This document shows positions 1 through 17,688 of a stretch of 64,000 nt of DNA, piece by piece; the stretch's first letter is position 1; each line of letters starts with the position of its first letter. The stretch covers positions 434,001-498,000 of the forward strand of contig JADKDK010000007.1 of the NCBI GenBank assembly GCA_016718385.1, written 5' to 3'. Position numbers and translations under genes: made by a program. This stretch comes from Gammaproteobacteria bacterium. Its GTDB lineage: Bacteria; Pseudomonadota; Gammaproteobacteria; Pseudomonadales; UBA5518. The notes below the pieces were generated by a model. That model saw only the letters and a program-made list of their open reading frames with translations, was not told the origin of the DNA and did no database searches.

Positions 1-239
<239 letters not shown>

Positions 240-244
240 TCCTT

Positions 245-292
245 GTGGGTCCGGATTTATCCGGACGATTGTCCGCATGAATGCGGACCCAC
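245..292. repeat. Family A REP-like palindrome after first tuf
   Basis: Outer arms GTGGGTCCG and CGGACCCAC enclose two smaller hairpins (TCCGGATTTATCCGGA and TCCGCATGAATGCGGA). The same element follows the second tuf at 17000, rplQ at 31019 and lies inside the gene at 58185. Its position 6 nt after the stop codon suggests it may protect the mRNA 3' end or act as a weak terminator. No T-tract follows. Confidence 0.8.
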
Positions 293-358
293 GAGAACAG
301 ATGGTATTCCCGGGCCGGATCCGGGCAGGCGACGAGGGGGTCGCGGACAGAGTTTGAT

Positions 359-434
359 ACGCCAGTAGCTCAATTGGCAGAGCGGCGGTCTCCAAAACCG
401 CAGGTTGGGGGTTCGATTCCCTCCTGGCGTGCCA
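359..434 (+). tRNA. trpT: tRNA-Trp (anticodon CCA)
   Basis: A 76-nt cloverleaf. The 7-bp acceptor stem ACGCCAG/CTGGCGT is perfect, the anticodon CCA lies at 392-394 in the loop CTCCAAA, the T-arm carries GGTTCGATTCC, the discriminator base is G, and CCA is encoded at 432-434. Placement between tuf and secE matches many gammaproteobacteria, so it is probably cotranscribed with tuf and processed out. Confidence 0.96.
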
Positions 435-516
435 CTTTTCAGTCTGCAGTGCTGCGATCCATGGCTCCTGTGTCTTTCCCGGCGCGTGATTGGCGGAGTC
501 GCACGGAATTTCTCCG

Positions 517-885
517 ATGAAAGCAAACGTCCAGGACAATGACAGCCGGTTCGACTGGCTCAAGTGGGCCGTGGTCGCAGTGATCACGGTGGCGGCGATC
601 TGGGGCAACCTCGCCTTCTCGGGCCAGCCGCAGCTCTATCGCTGGATCGCCTTGTTCCTCGCGGCGGCCGCGGGCGTTGCCGTGGCATTGCTCACCTCGC
701 AGGGAGCCGCCTTCCTGGTCATGGCAAAGGCGGCGCGCAGCGAGATCCGCAAGGTGGTCTGGCCCACGCGCCAGGAGACCACGCAAACGACGCTGATCGT
801 CGTGGTCGTGGTGGTGGTCATGGCGCTGATCCTCTGGGGGCTCGATACCTTCCTCGGGTGGCTCGCTTCAATGCTGATTGGTTAG
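517..885 (+). CDS. secE: Preprotein translocase subunit SecE
   Basis: SecE clamps SecY in the inner-membrane SecYEG channel. The 122-residue product has three hydrophobic stretches (roughly residues 12-28, 35-57 and 95-118), as in E. coli, and the family signature around residues 72-85 (ARSEIRKVVWPTRQET). The ATG at 517 is chosen because the product then begins with the usual short polar tail (MKANVQDN); an in-frame upstream extension has no homologous character. It is followed after 11 nt by nusG, with which it forms the conserved secE-nusG operon. Confidence 0.95.
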   Translation: MKANVQDNDSRFDWLKWAVVAVITVAAIWGNLAFSGQPQLYRWIALFLAAAAGVAVALLTSQGAAFLVMAKAARSEIRKVVWPTRQETTQTTLIVVVVVVVMALILWGLDTFLGWLASMLIG

Positions 886-896
886 GGGTAGGGCTC

Positions 897-1430
897 ATGG
901 CAAAACGCTGGTACGTGGTGCACGCCTATTCCGGCTTCGAGAACAAGGTGGCCGACGCGCTGAAGCAGCGCGTGGAGCGCCTCGGCATGCAGGAGAAGTT
1001 CGGCGAGATCCTCGTGCCCACCGAGGAAGTGGTCGAGATGCGCGGCGGCCAGAAGCGCAAGAGCCAGCGCAAGTTCTTCCCCGGTTATGTGCTTGTGGAG
1101 ATGGAACTCGACGAGGACAGCTGGCACCTGGTCAAGGAGACGCCGCGCGTGATGGGCTTCATCGGCGGCAAGGCCGACAAGCCCTCGCCGATCACCGAGG
1201 CCGAGGCGCGCGCGATCCTGCGCCGCGTCGAGGAAGGCGCCGAGAAGCCGCGGCCGAAGACGATATTCGAGCCGGGCGAGATGGTGCGCGTCGTCGACGG
1301 GCCCTTCAACGACTTCAACGGCGTCGTGGAGCAGGTCGACTACGACAAGAACCGCCTGAAGGTGGCCGTGCTGATATTCGGACGCTCGACCCCGGTCGAG
1401 CTCGATTTCGCGCAGGTCGAGAAGGCCTGA
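897..1430 (+). CDS. nusG: Transcription termination/antitermination factor NusG
   Basis: NusG binds the RNA polymerase clamp, suppresses pausing, supports Rho termination and couples RNA polymerase to the ribosome through S10. The 177-residue product starts MAKRWYVVHAYSGFE, the classic N-terminal NGN domain. It ends with a KOW domain (about residues 122-177; PGEMVRVVDGPFNDFNG). A long open frame extends upstream through secE, but the ATG at 897 fits family length (E. coli 181). It lies directly upstream of rplK. Confidence 0.97.
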   Translation: MAKRWYVVHAYSGFENKVADALKQRVERLGMQEKFGEILVPTEEVVEMRGGQKRKSQRKFFPGYVLVEMELDEDSWHLVKETPRVMGFIGGKADKPSPITEAEARAILRRVEEGAEKPRPKTIFEPGEMVRVVDGPFNDFNGVVEQVDYDKNRLKVAVLIFGRSTPVELDFAQVEKA

Positions 1431-1442
1431 GGCGATGACGTT

Positions 1443-1468
1443 GCGCGCCGCCACCGCTGGCGGCGCGC
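1443..1468 (+). terminator. Hairpin between nusG and rplK
   Basis: A perfect 11-bp GC stem (GCGCGCCGCCA / TGGCGGCGCGC) with a CCGC loop lies 12 nt after nusG. No T-run follows, so it may be a processing or attenuation hairpin rather than a full intrinsic terminator. Confidence 0.45.
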
Positions 1469-1537
1469 GGGGAGCCGGAGACGAACGGCCTGTGGTGGTC
1501 GTTCCGAGGCGTCAATCACCCACTTTGGAGCACATCG

Positions 1538-1969
1538 ATGGCCAAGAAGGTCGATTCTTACATCAAGCTGCAGGTCAAGGCCGGCCAGGCCAACCCGAGT
1601 CCCCCGGTGGGACCGGCGCTGGGCCAGAAAGGCGTGAACATCATGGAATTCTGCAAGGCCTTCAACGCGGCCACGCAGGGCATGGAACTCGGCATGCCGA
1701 TTCCGGTCGTGATCACGGTCTACTCGGATCGCAGCTTCACGTTCATCACGAAGACGCCCCCGGCGTCGATCCTGCTGAAGAAAGCGGCAGGCCTCAAGTC
1801 GGGCAGCGCCACGCCGAACACCAACAAGGTGGGCAAGGTCACGCTCGCGCAGGTCGAGGAGATCGCGCGCACGAAGATGCCCGACCTCACGGCGGCAGAC
1901 ATGGATGCGGCGATCCGCACGATCGCCGGCAGCGCACGCAGTGCGGGCATAGAAGTGGAGGGGCTCTGA
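1538..1969 (+). CDS. rplK: 50S ribosomal protein L11
   Basis: L11 forms the GTPase-associated centre with 23S rRNA. The 143-residue product has the N-terminal motif KLQVKAGQANPSPPVGPALG, whose proline-rich segment contacts translation factors, and the C-terminal rRNA-binding domain. Length equals the family norm (E. coli 142). rplA follows after a single base, so the two are translationally linked. In other gammaproteobacteria the pair is autoregulated by L1 binding to the rplK leader. Confidence 0.98.
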   Translation: MAKKVDSYIKLQVKAGQANPSPPVGPALGQKGVNIMEFCKAFNAATQGMELGMPIPVVITVYSDRSFTFITKTPPASILLKKAAGLKSGSATPNTNKVGKVTLAQVEEIARTKMPDLTAADMDAAIRTIAGSARSAGIEVEGL

Positions 1970-1970
1970 G

Positions 1971-2735
1971 ATGGCCAGATTGACCAGGAAGCAACGCGCG
2001 ATCAGCGAAAAGCTGGTCGCCGGCAAGCAGTACGCCATCGACGAGGCGGTTGCACTGCTCGGCACCCTGCCGCGCGCGAAGTTCGCCGAATCGATCGATG
2101 TCGCGATCAATCTCGGCGTCGATGCGCGCAAGTCGGACCAGCAGGTCCGCGGTGCCACCACGCTGCCGCACGGCGCGGGCAAGACGGTCCGCGTCGCCGT
2201 GTTCACGCAGGGCGCCAACGCCGATGCGGCCAAGGCTGCCGGCGCTGACGTGGTGGGCATGGACGACCTGGCCGAACAGGTCAAGGCCGGCAACATGGAC
2301 TTCGACGTCGTCGTCGCCTCGCCCGACGCGATGCGCGTCGTGGGCCAGCTGGGCCAGATCCTCGGTCCGCGTGGCCTGATGCCGAACCCGAAGACCGGCA
2401 CGGTGACGCCCGACGTGGCAACCGCCGTGCGCAACGCGAAGGCCGGCCAGGTGCGCTACCGCACCGACAAGAACGGCATCGTGCACGGTGCGATCGGCAA
2501 GCTCGGTTTCCAGACCGTGGCGGTCAAGGAAAACCTCGAGGCGCTGCTGGGCGACCTGCGCAGGGCCAAGCCGGCCACGGCGAAGGGTACGTACGTGAAG
2601 AAGGTCACCCTGTCGACCACGATGGGGCCGGGCCTGGTGATCGATCAGTCGAGCCTCGAGGCCTGCGCGGGCGCGCCCGGCCCGGGCGGGGGGGGGGCCG
2701 GAGGGGGGGGGGGGGGGGGGGGGGCCGGGGGATGA
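1971..2735 (+). CDS. rplA: 50S ribosomal protein L1, with an aberrant G-rich C-terminal tail
   Basis: L1 binds 23S rRNA at the mobile stalk and represses the L11 operon. Residues 1-231 are normal, including LGPRGLMPNPKTGTVTPD near residue 131 and the ending STTMGPGLVIDQSSLEA. Family members end almost exactly there (E. coli 234 residues). Here the frame runs on for 23 residues of Cys/Ala/Pro/Gly encoded by an almost pure G tract, to a TGA at 2733. Changing the codon at 2664-2666 from TGC to TGA would restore a normal length. I regard the tail as probable sequence corruption rather than real protein. Confidence 0.9.
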   Translation: MARLTRKQRAISEKLVAGKQYAIDEAVALLGTLPRAKFAESIDVAINLGVDARKSDQQVRGATTLPHGAGKTVRVAVFTQGANADAAKAAGADVVGMDDLAEQVKAGNMDFDVVVASPDAMRVVGQLGQILGPRGLMPNPKTGTVTPDVATAVRNAKAGQVRYRTDKNGIVHGAIGKLGFQTVAVKENLEALLGDLRRAKPATAKGTYVKKVTLSTTMGPGLVIDQSSLEACAGAPGPGGGGAGGGGGGGGAGG

Positions 2736-2789
2736 GTCCCCCGAAGGAACTTTGGGGTCTGTGGACAGTGCGCGACATGACTGGCCGGG

Positions 2790-2857
2790 ACCATCAAAGA
2801 CCGTAGGCCCCTGCAAGGGTTAATCCGCGCCGGGAGGCGCTGGCCTACGCAGATGGT
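2790..2857 (+). promoter_or_regulatory. L10 leader (L10-L7/L12 autoregulatory RNA), core helix
   Basis: Arms ACCATC and GATGGT (2790-2795 / 2852-2857) and GTAGGCC / GGCCTAC (2803-2809 / 2842-2848) enclose an asymmetric internal loop AAAGACC/GCA, the kink-turn layout of the proteobacterial L10 leader. The conserved string GGCCTACGCAGATGGTG is present. In this family the L10(L12)4 complex binds the leader and represses translation of rplJL. The leader lies in the 245-nt gap before rplJ. Confidence 0.85.
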
Positions 2858-2980
2858 GGAAACCCAATTGGTGACGATTGGAGTGCTTCACCGCAAGCGA
2901 AGCCGTTGCGCGGCCCCAGACACGCGACGGTCACGGTAATCAGCCGGCCCACGGGCCGGTTCATCACAGGAGTAACTCCA

Positions 2981-3508
2981 GTGGCACTAGGACTCGAAGA
3001 CAAGAAAGCGATAGTAGCTGAAGTCAAAGAGACCGCCACCAATGCCCTGTCCGTCGTGATTGCTGACGCCCGCGGCGTCAGCGTCACGAAGCTCACCGAT
3101 CTGCGCAAGCAGGCACGCGAAGCCAAGGTGGTGGTGCGGGTCGTCCGCAACACGCTGGCCAAGCGCGCCGTCGAAGGCACCGACTTCGAATGCATCGCGC
3201 CGGCACTGGTGGGCCCTTCGCTGCTCGCGTTCTCGATGGAGGACCCGGGCGCTGCGGCGCGAATCTTCAAGGAGTTCGCGAAGCAGGTGGAGGCGTTCGA
3301 CGTCAAGGCATTGGCGGTAAGCGGCCGACTGATGGGGGCCGAGCAGATCGACGCACTCGCGACGCTGCCGACCCGCGACCAGGCAATCTCGATGCTCATG
3401 AGCGTCATGCAGGGACCGATTGCCAAGTTCGTACGGACGATCAACGAGGTGCCGGGCAAGCTCGTGCGCACCCTCGCTGCCGTTCGCGATCAGAAGGAAG
3501 CCGCTTGA
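2981..3508 (+). CDS. rplJ: 50S ribosomal protein L10
   Basis: L10 is the base of the L7/L12 stalk. The 175-residue product starts at a GTG (VALGLEDKKAIVAEV) preceded by CAGGAG with good spacing. The frame is open upstream, but that extension overlaps the L10 leader and is not family-like. The rRNA-binding N-terminal domain is followed by the C-terminal helix that recruits L7/L12 dimers (about residues 135-170). It is paired with rplL 54 nt downstream. Confidence 0.97.
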   Translation: MALGLEDKKAIVAEVKETATNALSVVIADARGVSVTKLTDLRKQAREAKVVVRVVRNTLAKRAVEGTDFECIAPALVGPSLLAFSMEDPGAAARIFKEFAKQVEAFDVKALAVSGRLMGAEQIDALATLPTRDQAISMLMSVMQGPIAKFVRTINEVPGKLVRTLAAVRDQKEAA

Positions 3509-3562
3509 GCGGGTGGGTATCTGGCTTTTTCAATTTGACCAATCAATCAGGAGTGACAAGTC

Positions 3563-3937
3563 ATGGCACTGTCCAAAGATGACATTCTGAATGCAATCGC
3601 CGAAATGACCGTGATGGACGTCGTCGATCTCATCAAGGCGATGGAAGACAAGTTCGGCGTGACCGCCGCCGCTGCCGTTGCAGTGGCCGCTCCGGCAGCC
3701 GCTGCAGCAGCGGTGGTGGAAGAGCAGACCGAGTTCGACGTGATCCTCAAGGAGACCGGCGAGAAGAAGGTCAACGTGATCAAGGCCGTTCGCGAACTGA
3801 CGGGTCTCGGCCTGAAGGAAGCGAAGGACCTGGTCGACGGCGCTCCCTCCACCGTGAAGGAAGGCGCGAACAAGGCCGACGCCGACGCGGCCAAGGCGAA
3901 ACTCGAAGAAGCAGGCGCTACTGTCGAGCTGAAGTGA
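3563..3937 (+). CDS. rplL: 50S ribosomal protein L7/L12
   Basis: This is the multicopy stalk protein that recruits translational GTPases. The 124-residue product has the N-terminal dimerisation helices (LSKDDILNAIAEMTVMDVVD), an alanine-rich hinge around residues 34-52, and the C-terminal factor-binding domain (TGLGLKEAKDLVDGAP). SD AGGAG precedes the ATG. It is followed by an attenuator before rpoB, consistent with stalk protein being made in excess over polymerase. Confidence 0.98.
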   Translation: MALSKDDILNAIAEMTVMDVVDLIKAMEDKFGVTAAAAVAVAAPAAAAAAVVEEQTEFDVILKETGEKKVNVIKAVRELTGLGLKEAKDLVDGAPSTVKEGANKADADAAKAKLEEAGATVELK

Positions 3938-3986
3938 TCGCGATGCCTTCGGGCACGCGATTTCGGCAGGCTGGCGTATACGCCGG

Positions 3987-4015
3987 GCCGGGGGGCTTGC
4001 CCCCCGGCGTTTTTG
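3987..4015 (+). terminator. Rho-independent attenuator between rplL and rpoB
   Basis: A 9-bp stem GCCGGGGGG/CCCCCCGGC with a CTTG loop is followed by GTTTTTGT. A partial terminator at this point is a known feature of the rplL-rpoB junction and lowers rpoBC transcription relative to the ribosomal genes. Confidence 0.8.
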
Positions 4016-4033
4016 TCGTTGTGAACCGGTTGT

Positions 4034-4055
4034 CGAAAGGCGCGATGGCCTTTCG
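4034..4055 (+). promoter_or_regulatory. Possible RNase III processing hairpin upstream of rpoB
   Basis: CGAAAGGC and GCCTTTCG form a perfect 8-bp stem with a GCGATG loop in the rplL-rpoB gap. E. coli has an RNase III site in the equivalent place. Assignment here rests on position and structure only. Confidence 0.4.
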
Positions 4056-4107
4056 AGAGACGGTTTCCGGACTCTGAAGACTCGGGGCAAATTGCTGAGG
4101 AACACGC

Positions 4108-8190
<4,083 letters not shown>

Positions 8191-8226
8191 CGCCGAAGCC
8201 GGCTAGCAATTCGCGGAGGAACGGCC

Positions 8227-12468
<4,242 letters not shown>

Positions 12469-12474
12469 TAATGA

Positions 12475-12502
12475 GGGAGGCGGGGCAATACCCCCGCCTC
12501 CC
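12475..12502 (+). terminator. Terminator-like hairpin after rpoC
   Basis: GGGAGGCGGGG pairs perfectly with CCCCGCCTCCC (11 bp) around a short CAATAC loop, 7 nt after the rpoC stop. It lacks a long T-run, so strength is uncertain. It separates rpoBC from the str promoter immediately downstream. Confidence 0.6.
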
Positions 12503-12505
12503 GTA

Positions 12506-12534
12506 TTGACGCTCCCCGGAGGCATCTTTAGAAT
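12506..12534 (+). promoter_or_regulatory. Sigma-70 promoter of the str operon
   Basis: -35 TTGACG (12506-12511), a 17-bp spacer and -10 TAGAAT (12529-12534) lie about 125 nt upstream of rpsL and just after the rpoC hairpin. The layout matches the S10-operon promoter at 17185, which has the same -10 and spacer length. Confidence 0.75.
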
Positions 12535-12658
12535 CCCGCCTCCGCAAAAACGGGCGACCCCGGTAGGGACCGGGGTTGCAATTGCGCGGTGGTCGCAGGC
12601 CACCGCATTTATTTTTGTGCCGCCGCAGGCGCGGCGCGGATGGAAACCGGAGTATTCG

Positions 12659-13033
12659 ATGACGACGATCAACCAGCTGGTTCGCAAGCCCCGCCAGCGC
12701 AAGGTCGAAAAGAGCAGTGTGCCGGCGTTGCAGGGTTGCCCCCAGCGCCGCGGCGTGTGCACGCGCGTCTACACCACGACCCCGAAGAAGCCGAACTCGG
12801 CGCTGCGCAAGGTGTGCCGCGTGCGCCTGACCAGCGGCTTCGAGGTCAGTTCCTACATCGGTGGCGAAGGCCACAACCTGCAGGAGCACAGCGTGGTGCT
12901 GATCCGCGGCGGCCGCGTCAAGGACTTGCCGGGTGTGCGTTACCACACCGTGCGCGGGACCCTGGACACCGCCGGCGTGGCCAAGCGTCGCCAGCGTCGT
13001 TCGAAGTACGGTGCGAAGCGCCCGAAATCCTGA
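12659..13033 (+). CDS. rpsL: 30S ribosomal protein S12
   Basis: S12 is the decoding-centre protein and streptomycin determinant. The 124-residue product starts MTTINQLVRKPRQRK. TTTPKKPNSALRKVCRVRL carries the conserved lysine near residue 43, and the second conserved lysine segment (GGRVKDLPGVRYHTVRG) is also intact, so no classic streptomycin-resistance change is visible. The frame extends upstream to 12506, but that extension covers the promoter; the ATG at 12659 fits the family. Confidence 0.98.
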   Translation: MTTINQLVRKPRQRKVEKSSVPALQGCPQRRGVCTRVYTTTPKKPNSALRKVCRVRLTSGFEVSSYIGGEGHNLQEHSVVLIRGGRVKDLPGVRYHTVRGTLDTAGVAKRRQRRSKYGAKRPKS

Positions 13034-13160
13034 TCGGGCCGTGATGCCGCCACCCCGGGTGGCGGCTCGATGAGTTCCATGCAACCAGTAAGGCCGGGCC
13101 CACGGCAATGCATTTGCCGCAGGCCGTCCCGGGTAACCTGAAAAACCGAAGAGGTATGAA

Positions 13161-13631
13161 ATGCCAAGAAGACGCGTCGCCGCCAAGCGGGAAATCCTGC
13201 CGGATCCCAAGTTCGGCAATGTCACGCTCGCCAAGTTCATGAACCACGTGATGGTCGGGGGCAAGAAGTCCCTGGCCGAGCGCATCATCTACGGCGCCCT
13301 CGACCTGATCGAGGAGCGCATGAAGCGCGACCCGGTCGACGTGTTCGAGGAAGCGCTCGCCAACGTCGCACCGATGGTCGAGGTCAAATCACGCCGCGTC
13401 GGCGGTGCCACCTACCAGGTGCCGGTCGAAGTGCGCTCCTCGCGCCAGCAGGCGCTGGCCATGCGCTGGCTCGTGGACTACGCCCGCAAGCGCGGCGAGA
13501 AATCCATGCCGCAGCGCCTCGCGGGCGAGCTGATCGACGCCTGCCAGGGTCGCGGTGCCGCCGTGAAGAAGCGCGAAGACGTGCACCGCATGGCTGAAGC
13601 CAACAAGGCATTTTCGCATTACCGCTTCTGA
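13161..13631 (+). CDS. rpsG: 30S ribosomal protein S7
   Basis: S7 nucleates the head of the 30S subunit and lines the E site. The 156-residue product begins MPRRRVAAKREILPDPKFGN and carries the beta-hairpin segment KSRRVGGATYQVPVEVR and the C-terminal HRMAEANKAFSHYRF. Start spacing to AGAGGT is good. It is the second gene of the str operon. In E. coli S7 represses this operon by binding the rpsL-rpsG spacer, and a 127-nt spacer is present here. Confidence 0.98.
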   Translation: MPRRRVAAKREILPDPKFGNVTLAKFMNHVMVGGKKSLAERIIYGALDLIEERMKRDPVDVFEEALANVAPMVEVKSRRVGGATYQVPVEVRSSRQQALAMRWLVDYARKRGEKSMPQRLAGELIDACQGRGAAVKKREDVHRMAEANKAFSHYRF

Positions 13632-13667
13632 CGCAGGTCGGCGGCAACTGGATATCGAGGAATCGAC

Positions 13668-15764
13668 GTGGCTCGCAAGACACCCATCAAGCGTTATCGG
13701 AACATCGGCATCGTGGCGCACATCGACGCCGGCAAGACCACCACGTCCGAGCGCGTGCTGTTCTACACCGGTGTCTCGCACAAGATCGGCGAAGTGCACG
13801 ACGGCGCCGCCACCATGGACTGGATGGCGCAGGAGCAGGAGCGGGGCATCACGATCACCTCCGCCGCGACCACCTGCTTCTGGAACGGCATGAACCGCCA
13901 GTTCGACGAGCACCGCCTGAACGTGATCGACACCCCCGGGCACGTCGATTTCACCATCGAGGTGGAGCGCTCGCTGCGCGTGCTCGACGCCGCCGTGGTG
14001 GTGCTGTGCGGTTGCGCCGGCGTGCAGCCCCAGACCGAGACGGTATGGCGCCAGGCCAACAAGTATGAAGTGCCGCGCATCATCTTCGTGAACAAGATGG
14101 ACCGCAACGGCGCGGATTTCCTGCGCGTCGTGAAGCAGGTCAAGGAGCGCCTGGGCGCCACCGCGGTGCCGATCCAGATGATGGTCGGCGCCGAGGACAA
14201 GTTTGCCGGCGTGATCGACCTGGTGAAGATGAAGTCGATCATCTGGAACGAGGAAGACCAGGGCACCACGTTCGAGTACGGCCCGATTCCGGCCGAGTAC
14301 GCGAGCGTCTGCGACGAACTGCGCGACGGCCTGGTGGCTGCCGCGGCGGAGGCTTCCGACGAGCTGATGGAGAAGTACCTCGAGGGCGTCGAGCTCACCG
14401 AGGAAGAGATCAAGTGGGGCCTGCGCACGCGCACGATCCGCAGCGAGATCGTGCCGGTGCTGGGCGGTTCCGCGTTCAAGAACAAGGGCGTGCAGGCCAT
14501 GCTCGACGCGGTCGTCGAGTACCTGCCGGCGCCGACCGAGGTGAAGGCGATCGAGGGCGAACTCGAAGACGGCACCATCGTCAACTGCGAAGCCGACGAC
14601 AGCGCGCCGTTCGCGGCGCTGGCGTTCAAGATCGCCACCGACCCCTTCGTGGGCACGCTGACCTTCTTCCGCGTCTACTCGGGCACGCTCGAGAGCGGCA
14701 CCGGGGTGTACAACACCGTGAAGGACCGCAAGGAGCGCGTCGGGCGGATGGTGCAGATGCACGCCAACCAGCGCACCGAGATCAAGGAAGTGCTGGCCGG
14801 CGACATCGCCGCGGCAGTCGGCCTGAAGGACGTCACCACCGGTGACACGCTGTGCGCGATCGACCGCAAGGTCCGCCTGGAGCGCATGGAGTTCCCCGAG
14901 CCGGTGATCTCGGTCGCGGTGGAGCCCAAGACCAAGGCCGACCAGGAAAAGATGGGCATCGCGCTCGGCAAGCTGGCGCAGGAAGACCCGTCGTTCCGCG
15001 TGCACACCGACGAGGAGTCGGGCCAGACGATCATCTCGGGCATGGGCGAACTGCACCTGGACATCATCGTCGACCGCATGAAGCGCGAGTTCAACGTCGA
15101 GGCCAACGTGGGCAAGCCGCAGGTGGCCTACCGCGAGACCATCCGCAAGAGCGTCGAGGTCGAAGGCAAGTTCGTGCGCCAGTCCGGCGGTCGCGGCCAG
15201 TACGGCCACGTGTGGCTGCGTCTCGAGCCCCTGCCGGCCGATGCGGAATACGAATTCCACAACGAGGTCGTGGGCGGCACGGTTCCGAAGGAATACATCC
15301 CCGCGGTCGACAAGGGCGTGAAGGAGCAGCTCCAGAACGGCGTGATCGCCGGCTATCCGCTGCTCGCGATGAAGGTCACGATCTTCGACGGCTCGTTCCA
15401 CGAGGTCGACTCGAACGAGATGGCGTTCAAGATCGCCGGCTCGATGGCGGTGAAGGAAGGCGCGAAGAAGGCCGATCCGGTCCTGCTCGAGCCGATCATG
15501 GCGGTCGAGGTGGTGACGCCGGAAGACTACATGGGTGACGTGATCGGCGACCTCAACCGCCGCCGCGGCCTGATCCAGGGCATGGATGACAGCACCTCGG
15601 GCCGCGTCGTCACGGCGGAGGTTCCGCTCTCCGAGATGTTCGGCTACGCGACCGACCTGCGCTCTGCCACGCAGGGCCGTGCGACGTACACGATGGAGTT
15701 CAAGAAGTACGCGGAAACGCCGAACAACATCGCCGAAGAAATCATCGCCAGGAACAAGTCCTGA
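13668..15764 (+). CDS. fusA: Elongation factor G
   Basis: This translocation GTPase has 698 residues (E. coli 704) and starts at GTG (MARKTPIKRYRNIGIVAH) with AGGAAT upstream. G1 is AHIDAGKTTTSE near residue 18, G3 is DTPGHVDF and G4 is NKMDRNGADF. Domain IV includes the ribosome-contacting GGRGQYGHVW, and domain V includes IGDLNRRRGLIQGM. It is the only EF-G in the window and sits 36 nt after rpsG in the str operon. Confidence 0.99.
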   Translation: MARKTPIKRYRNIGIVAHIDAGKTTTSERVLFYTGVSHKIGEVHDGAATMDWMAQEQERGITITSAATTCFWNGMNRQFDEHRLNVIDTPGHVDFTIEVERSLRVLDAAVVVLCGCAGVQPQTETVWRQANKYEVPRIIFVNKMDRNGADFLRVVKQVKERLGATAVPIQMMVGAEDKFAGVIDLVKMKSIIWNEEDQGTTFEYGPIPAEYASVCDELRDGLVAAAAEASDELMEKYLEGVELTEEEIKWGLRTRTIRSEIVPVLGGSAFKNKGVQAMLDAVVEYLPAPTEVKAIEGELEDGTIVNCEADDSAPFAALAFKIATDPFVGTLTFFRVYSGTLESGTGVYNTVKDRKERVGRMVQMHANQRTEIKEVLAGDIAAAVGLKDVTTGDTLCAIDRKVRLERMEFPEPVISVAVEPKTKADQEKMGIALGKLAQEDPSFRVHTDEESGQTIISGMGELHLDIIVDRMKREFNVEANVGKPQVAYRETIRKSVEVEGKFVRQSGGRGQYGHVWLRLEPLPADAEYEFHNEVVGGTVPKEYIPAVDKGVKEQLQNGVIAGYPLLAMKVTIFDGSFHEVDSNEMAFKIAGSMAVKEGAKKADPVLLEPIMAVEVVTPEDYMGDVIGDLNRRRGLIQGMDDSTSGRVVTAEVPLSEMFGYATDLRSATQGRATYTMEFKKYAETPNNIAEEIIARNKS

Positions 15765-15800
15765 GTTTTTTCCCACAGTATCAATCTGAGGTAGCGAACC

Positions 15801-16994
<1,194 letters not shown>

Positions 16995-16999
16995 TCCTT

Positions 17000-17058
17000 G
17001 TGGGTCCGGATAAATCCGGACGACACAGGGGCGATTGTCCGCATGAATGCGGACCCAC
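17000..17058. repeat. Family A REP-like palindrome after second tuf
   Basis: GTGGGTCCGGATAAATCCGGAC begins 5 nt after the stop codon. A variable insert follows, then GTCCGCATGAATGCGGACCC and AC. It is the counterpart of the element at 245-292 and carries an 11-nt longer middle. Confidence 0.8.
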
Positions 17059-17081
17059 GGGGGGCGATCGTCCGCGGACCG

Positions 17082-17133
17082 GTGCAGGAGCGGCCCATGG
17101 CCCCGATATCGCGTGCATGGCGCGCTCCTGCAC
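17082..17133. repeat. Inverted repeat upstream of the S10 promoter (divergent family B element)
   Basis: GTGCAGGAGCG at 17082 is the exact complement of CGCTCCTGCAC at 17123-17133. The arms resemble the GTAGGAGCGGGCC core of family B elements found around 50 kb, with a diverged middle. Confidence 0.55.
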
Positions 17134-17184
17134 CCGCGAGCCAGCGTGAATAATTGGAAATACTGGAGCGACCCGCGATTTGTG

Positions 17185-17213
17185 TTGACACGCGGGGGTC
17201 TCGAAAATAGAAT
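17185..17213 (+). promoter_or_regulatory. Sigma-70 promoter of the S10 operon
   Basis: A perfect -35 TTGACA (17185-17190), a 17-bp spacer and -10 TAGAAT (17208-17213) precede a leader of about 60 nt before rpsJ. The leader holds a small GCCCC/GGGGC hairpin. L4-mediated control of this leader is known in E. coli but cannot be confirmed from this sequence. Confidence 0.85.
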
Positions 17214-17280
17214 TCCGCTTCTTTTTTGACTGCCCCTGAAGCGGGGCGGATAGAAGCTTGAACCGGAGCCCAGTGGTCAG

Positions 17281-17592
17281 ATGCAAAATCAGCGTATCCG
17301 AATTCGACTCAAGGCTTTTGACCACCGCCTGATCGACATTTCCGCCCAGGAGATCGTCGACACGGCCAAGCGCACGGGTGCGCAGGTGCGCGGACCGATT
17401 CCGCTGCCCACGCGCAAGGAAAAGTTCACGGTCCTGATTTCGCCGCACGCCAACAAGGATGCGCGCGACCAGTACGAGATCCGCACCCACAAGCGCGTGC
17501 TCGACATCGTGGAGCCGACGGAAAAGACCGTCGATGCATTGATGAAGCTGGATCTCGCAGCCGGCGTAGAGGTGCAGATCAGTCTCGGTTGA
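17281..17592 (+). CDS. rpsJ: 30S ribosomal protein S10
   Basis: S10 is a 30S head protein and also NusE, the NusB partner in antitermination. The 103-residue product is of family length and contains the signature VRGPIPLPTRKEKFTVLISPH around residues 37-57 and the nucleic-acid-binding segment YEIRTHKRVLDI. First gene of the S10 operon (rpsJ-rplC-rplD-rplW-rplB-rpsS-rplV-rpsC-rplP-rpmC-rpsQ), all tightly spaced here. Confidence 0.98.
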   Translation: MQNQRIRIRLKAFDHRLIDISAQEIVDTAKRTGAQVRGPIPLPTRKEKFTVLISPHANKDARDQYEIRTHKRVLDIVEPTEKTVDALMKLDLAAGVEVQISLG

Positions 17593-17688
17593 ACATGCCG
17601 GGACCTGCCCGGCCGTGACCGGGCATGTGTAACGCACGCTCGCGTGCGGCCATAGAGGGTTCAGCCCCGTACACTTGAGGATGACAAG

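Noticed and set aside
281..520. A 79-residue frame through tRNA-Trp and the start of secE
   Set aside because: It reads across the tRNA gene and a REP-like palindrome, so it cannot be a real protein gene.
2671..2730. G-quadruplex regulatory element at the end of rplA
   Set aside because: The tract replaces the expected stop of a conserved gene and resembles another tract at 58031; base-calling failure explains both more simply.
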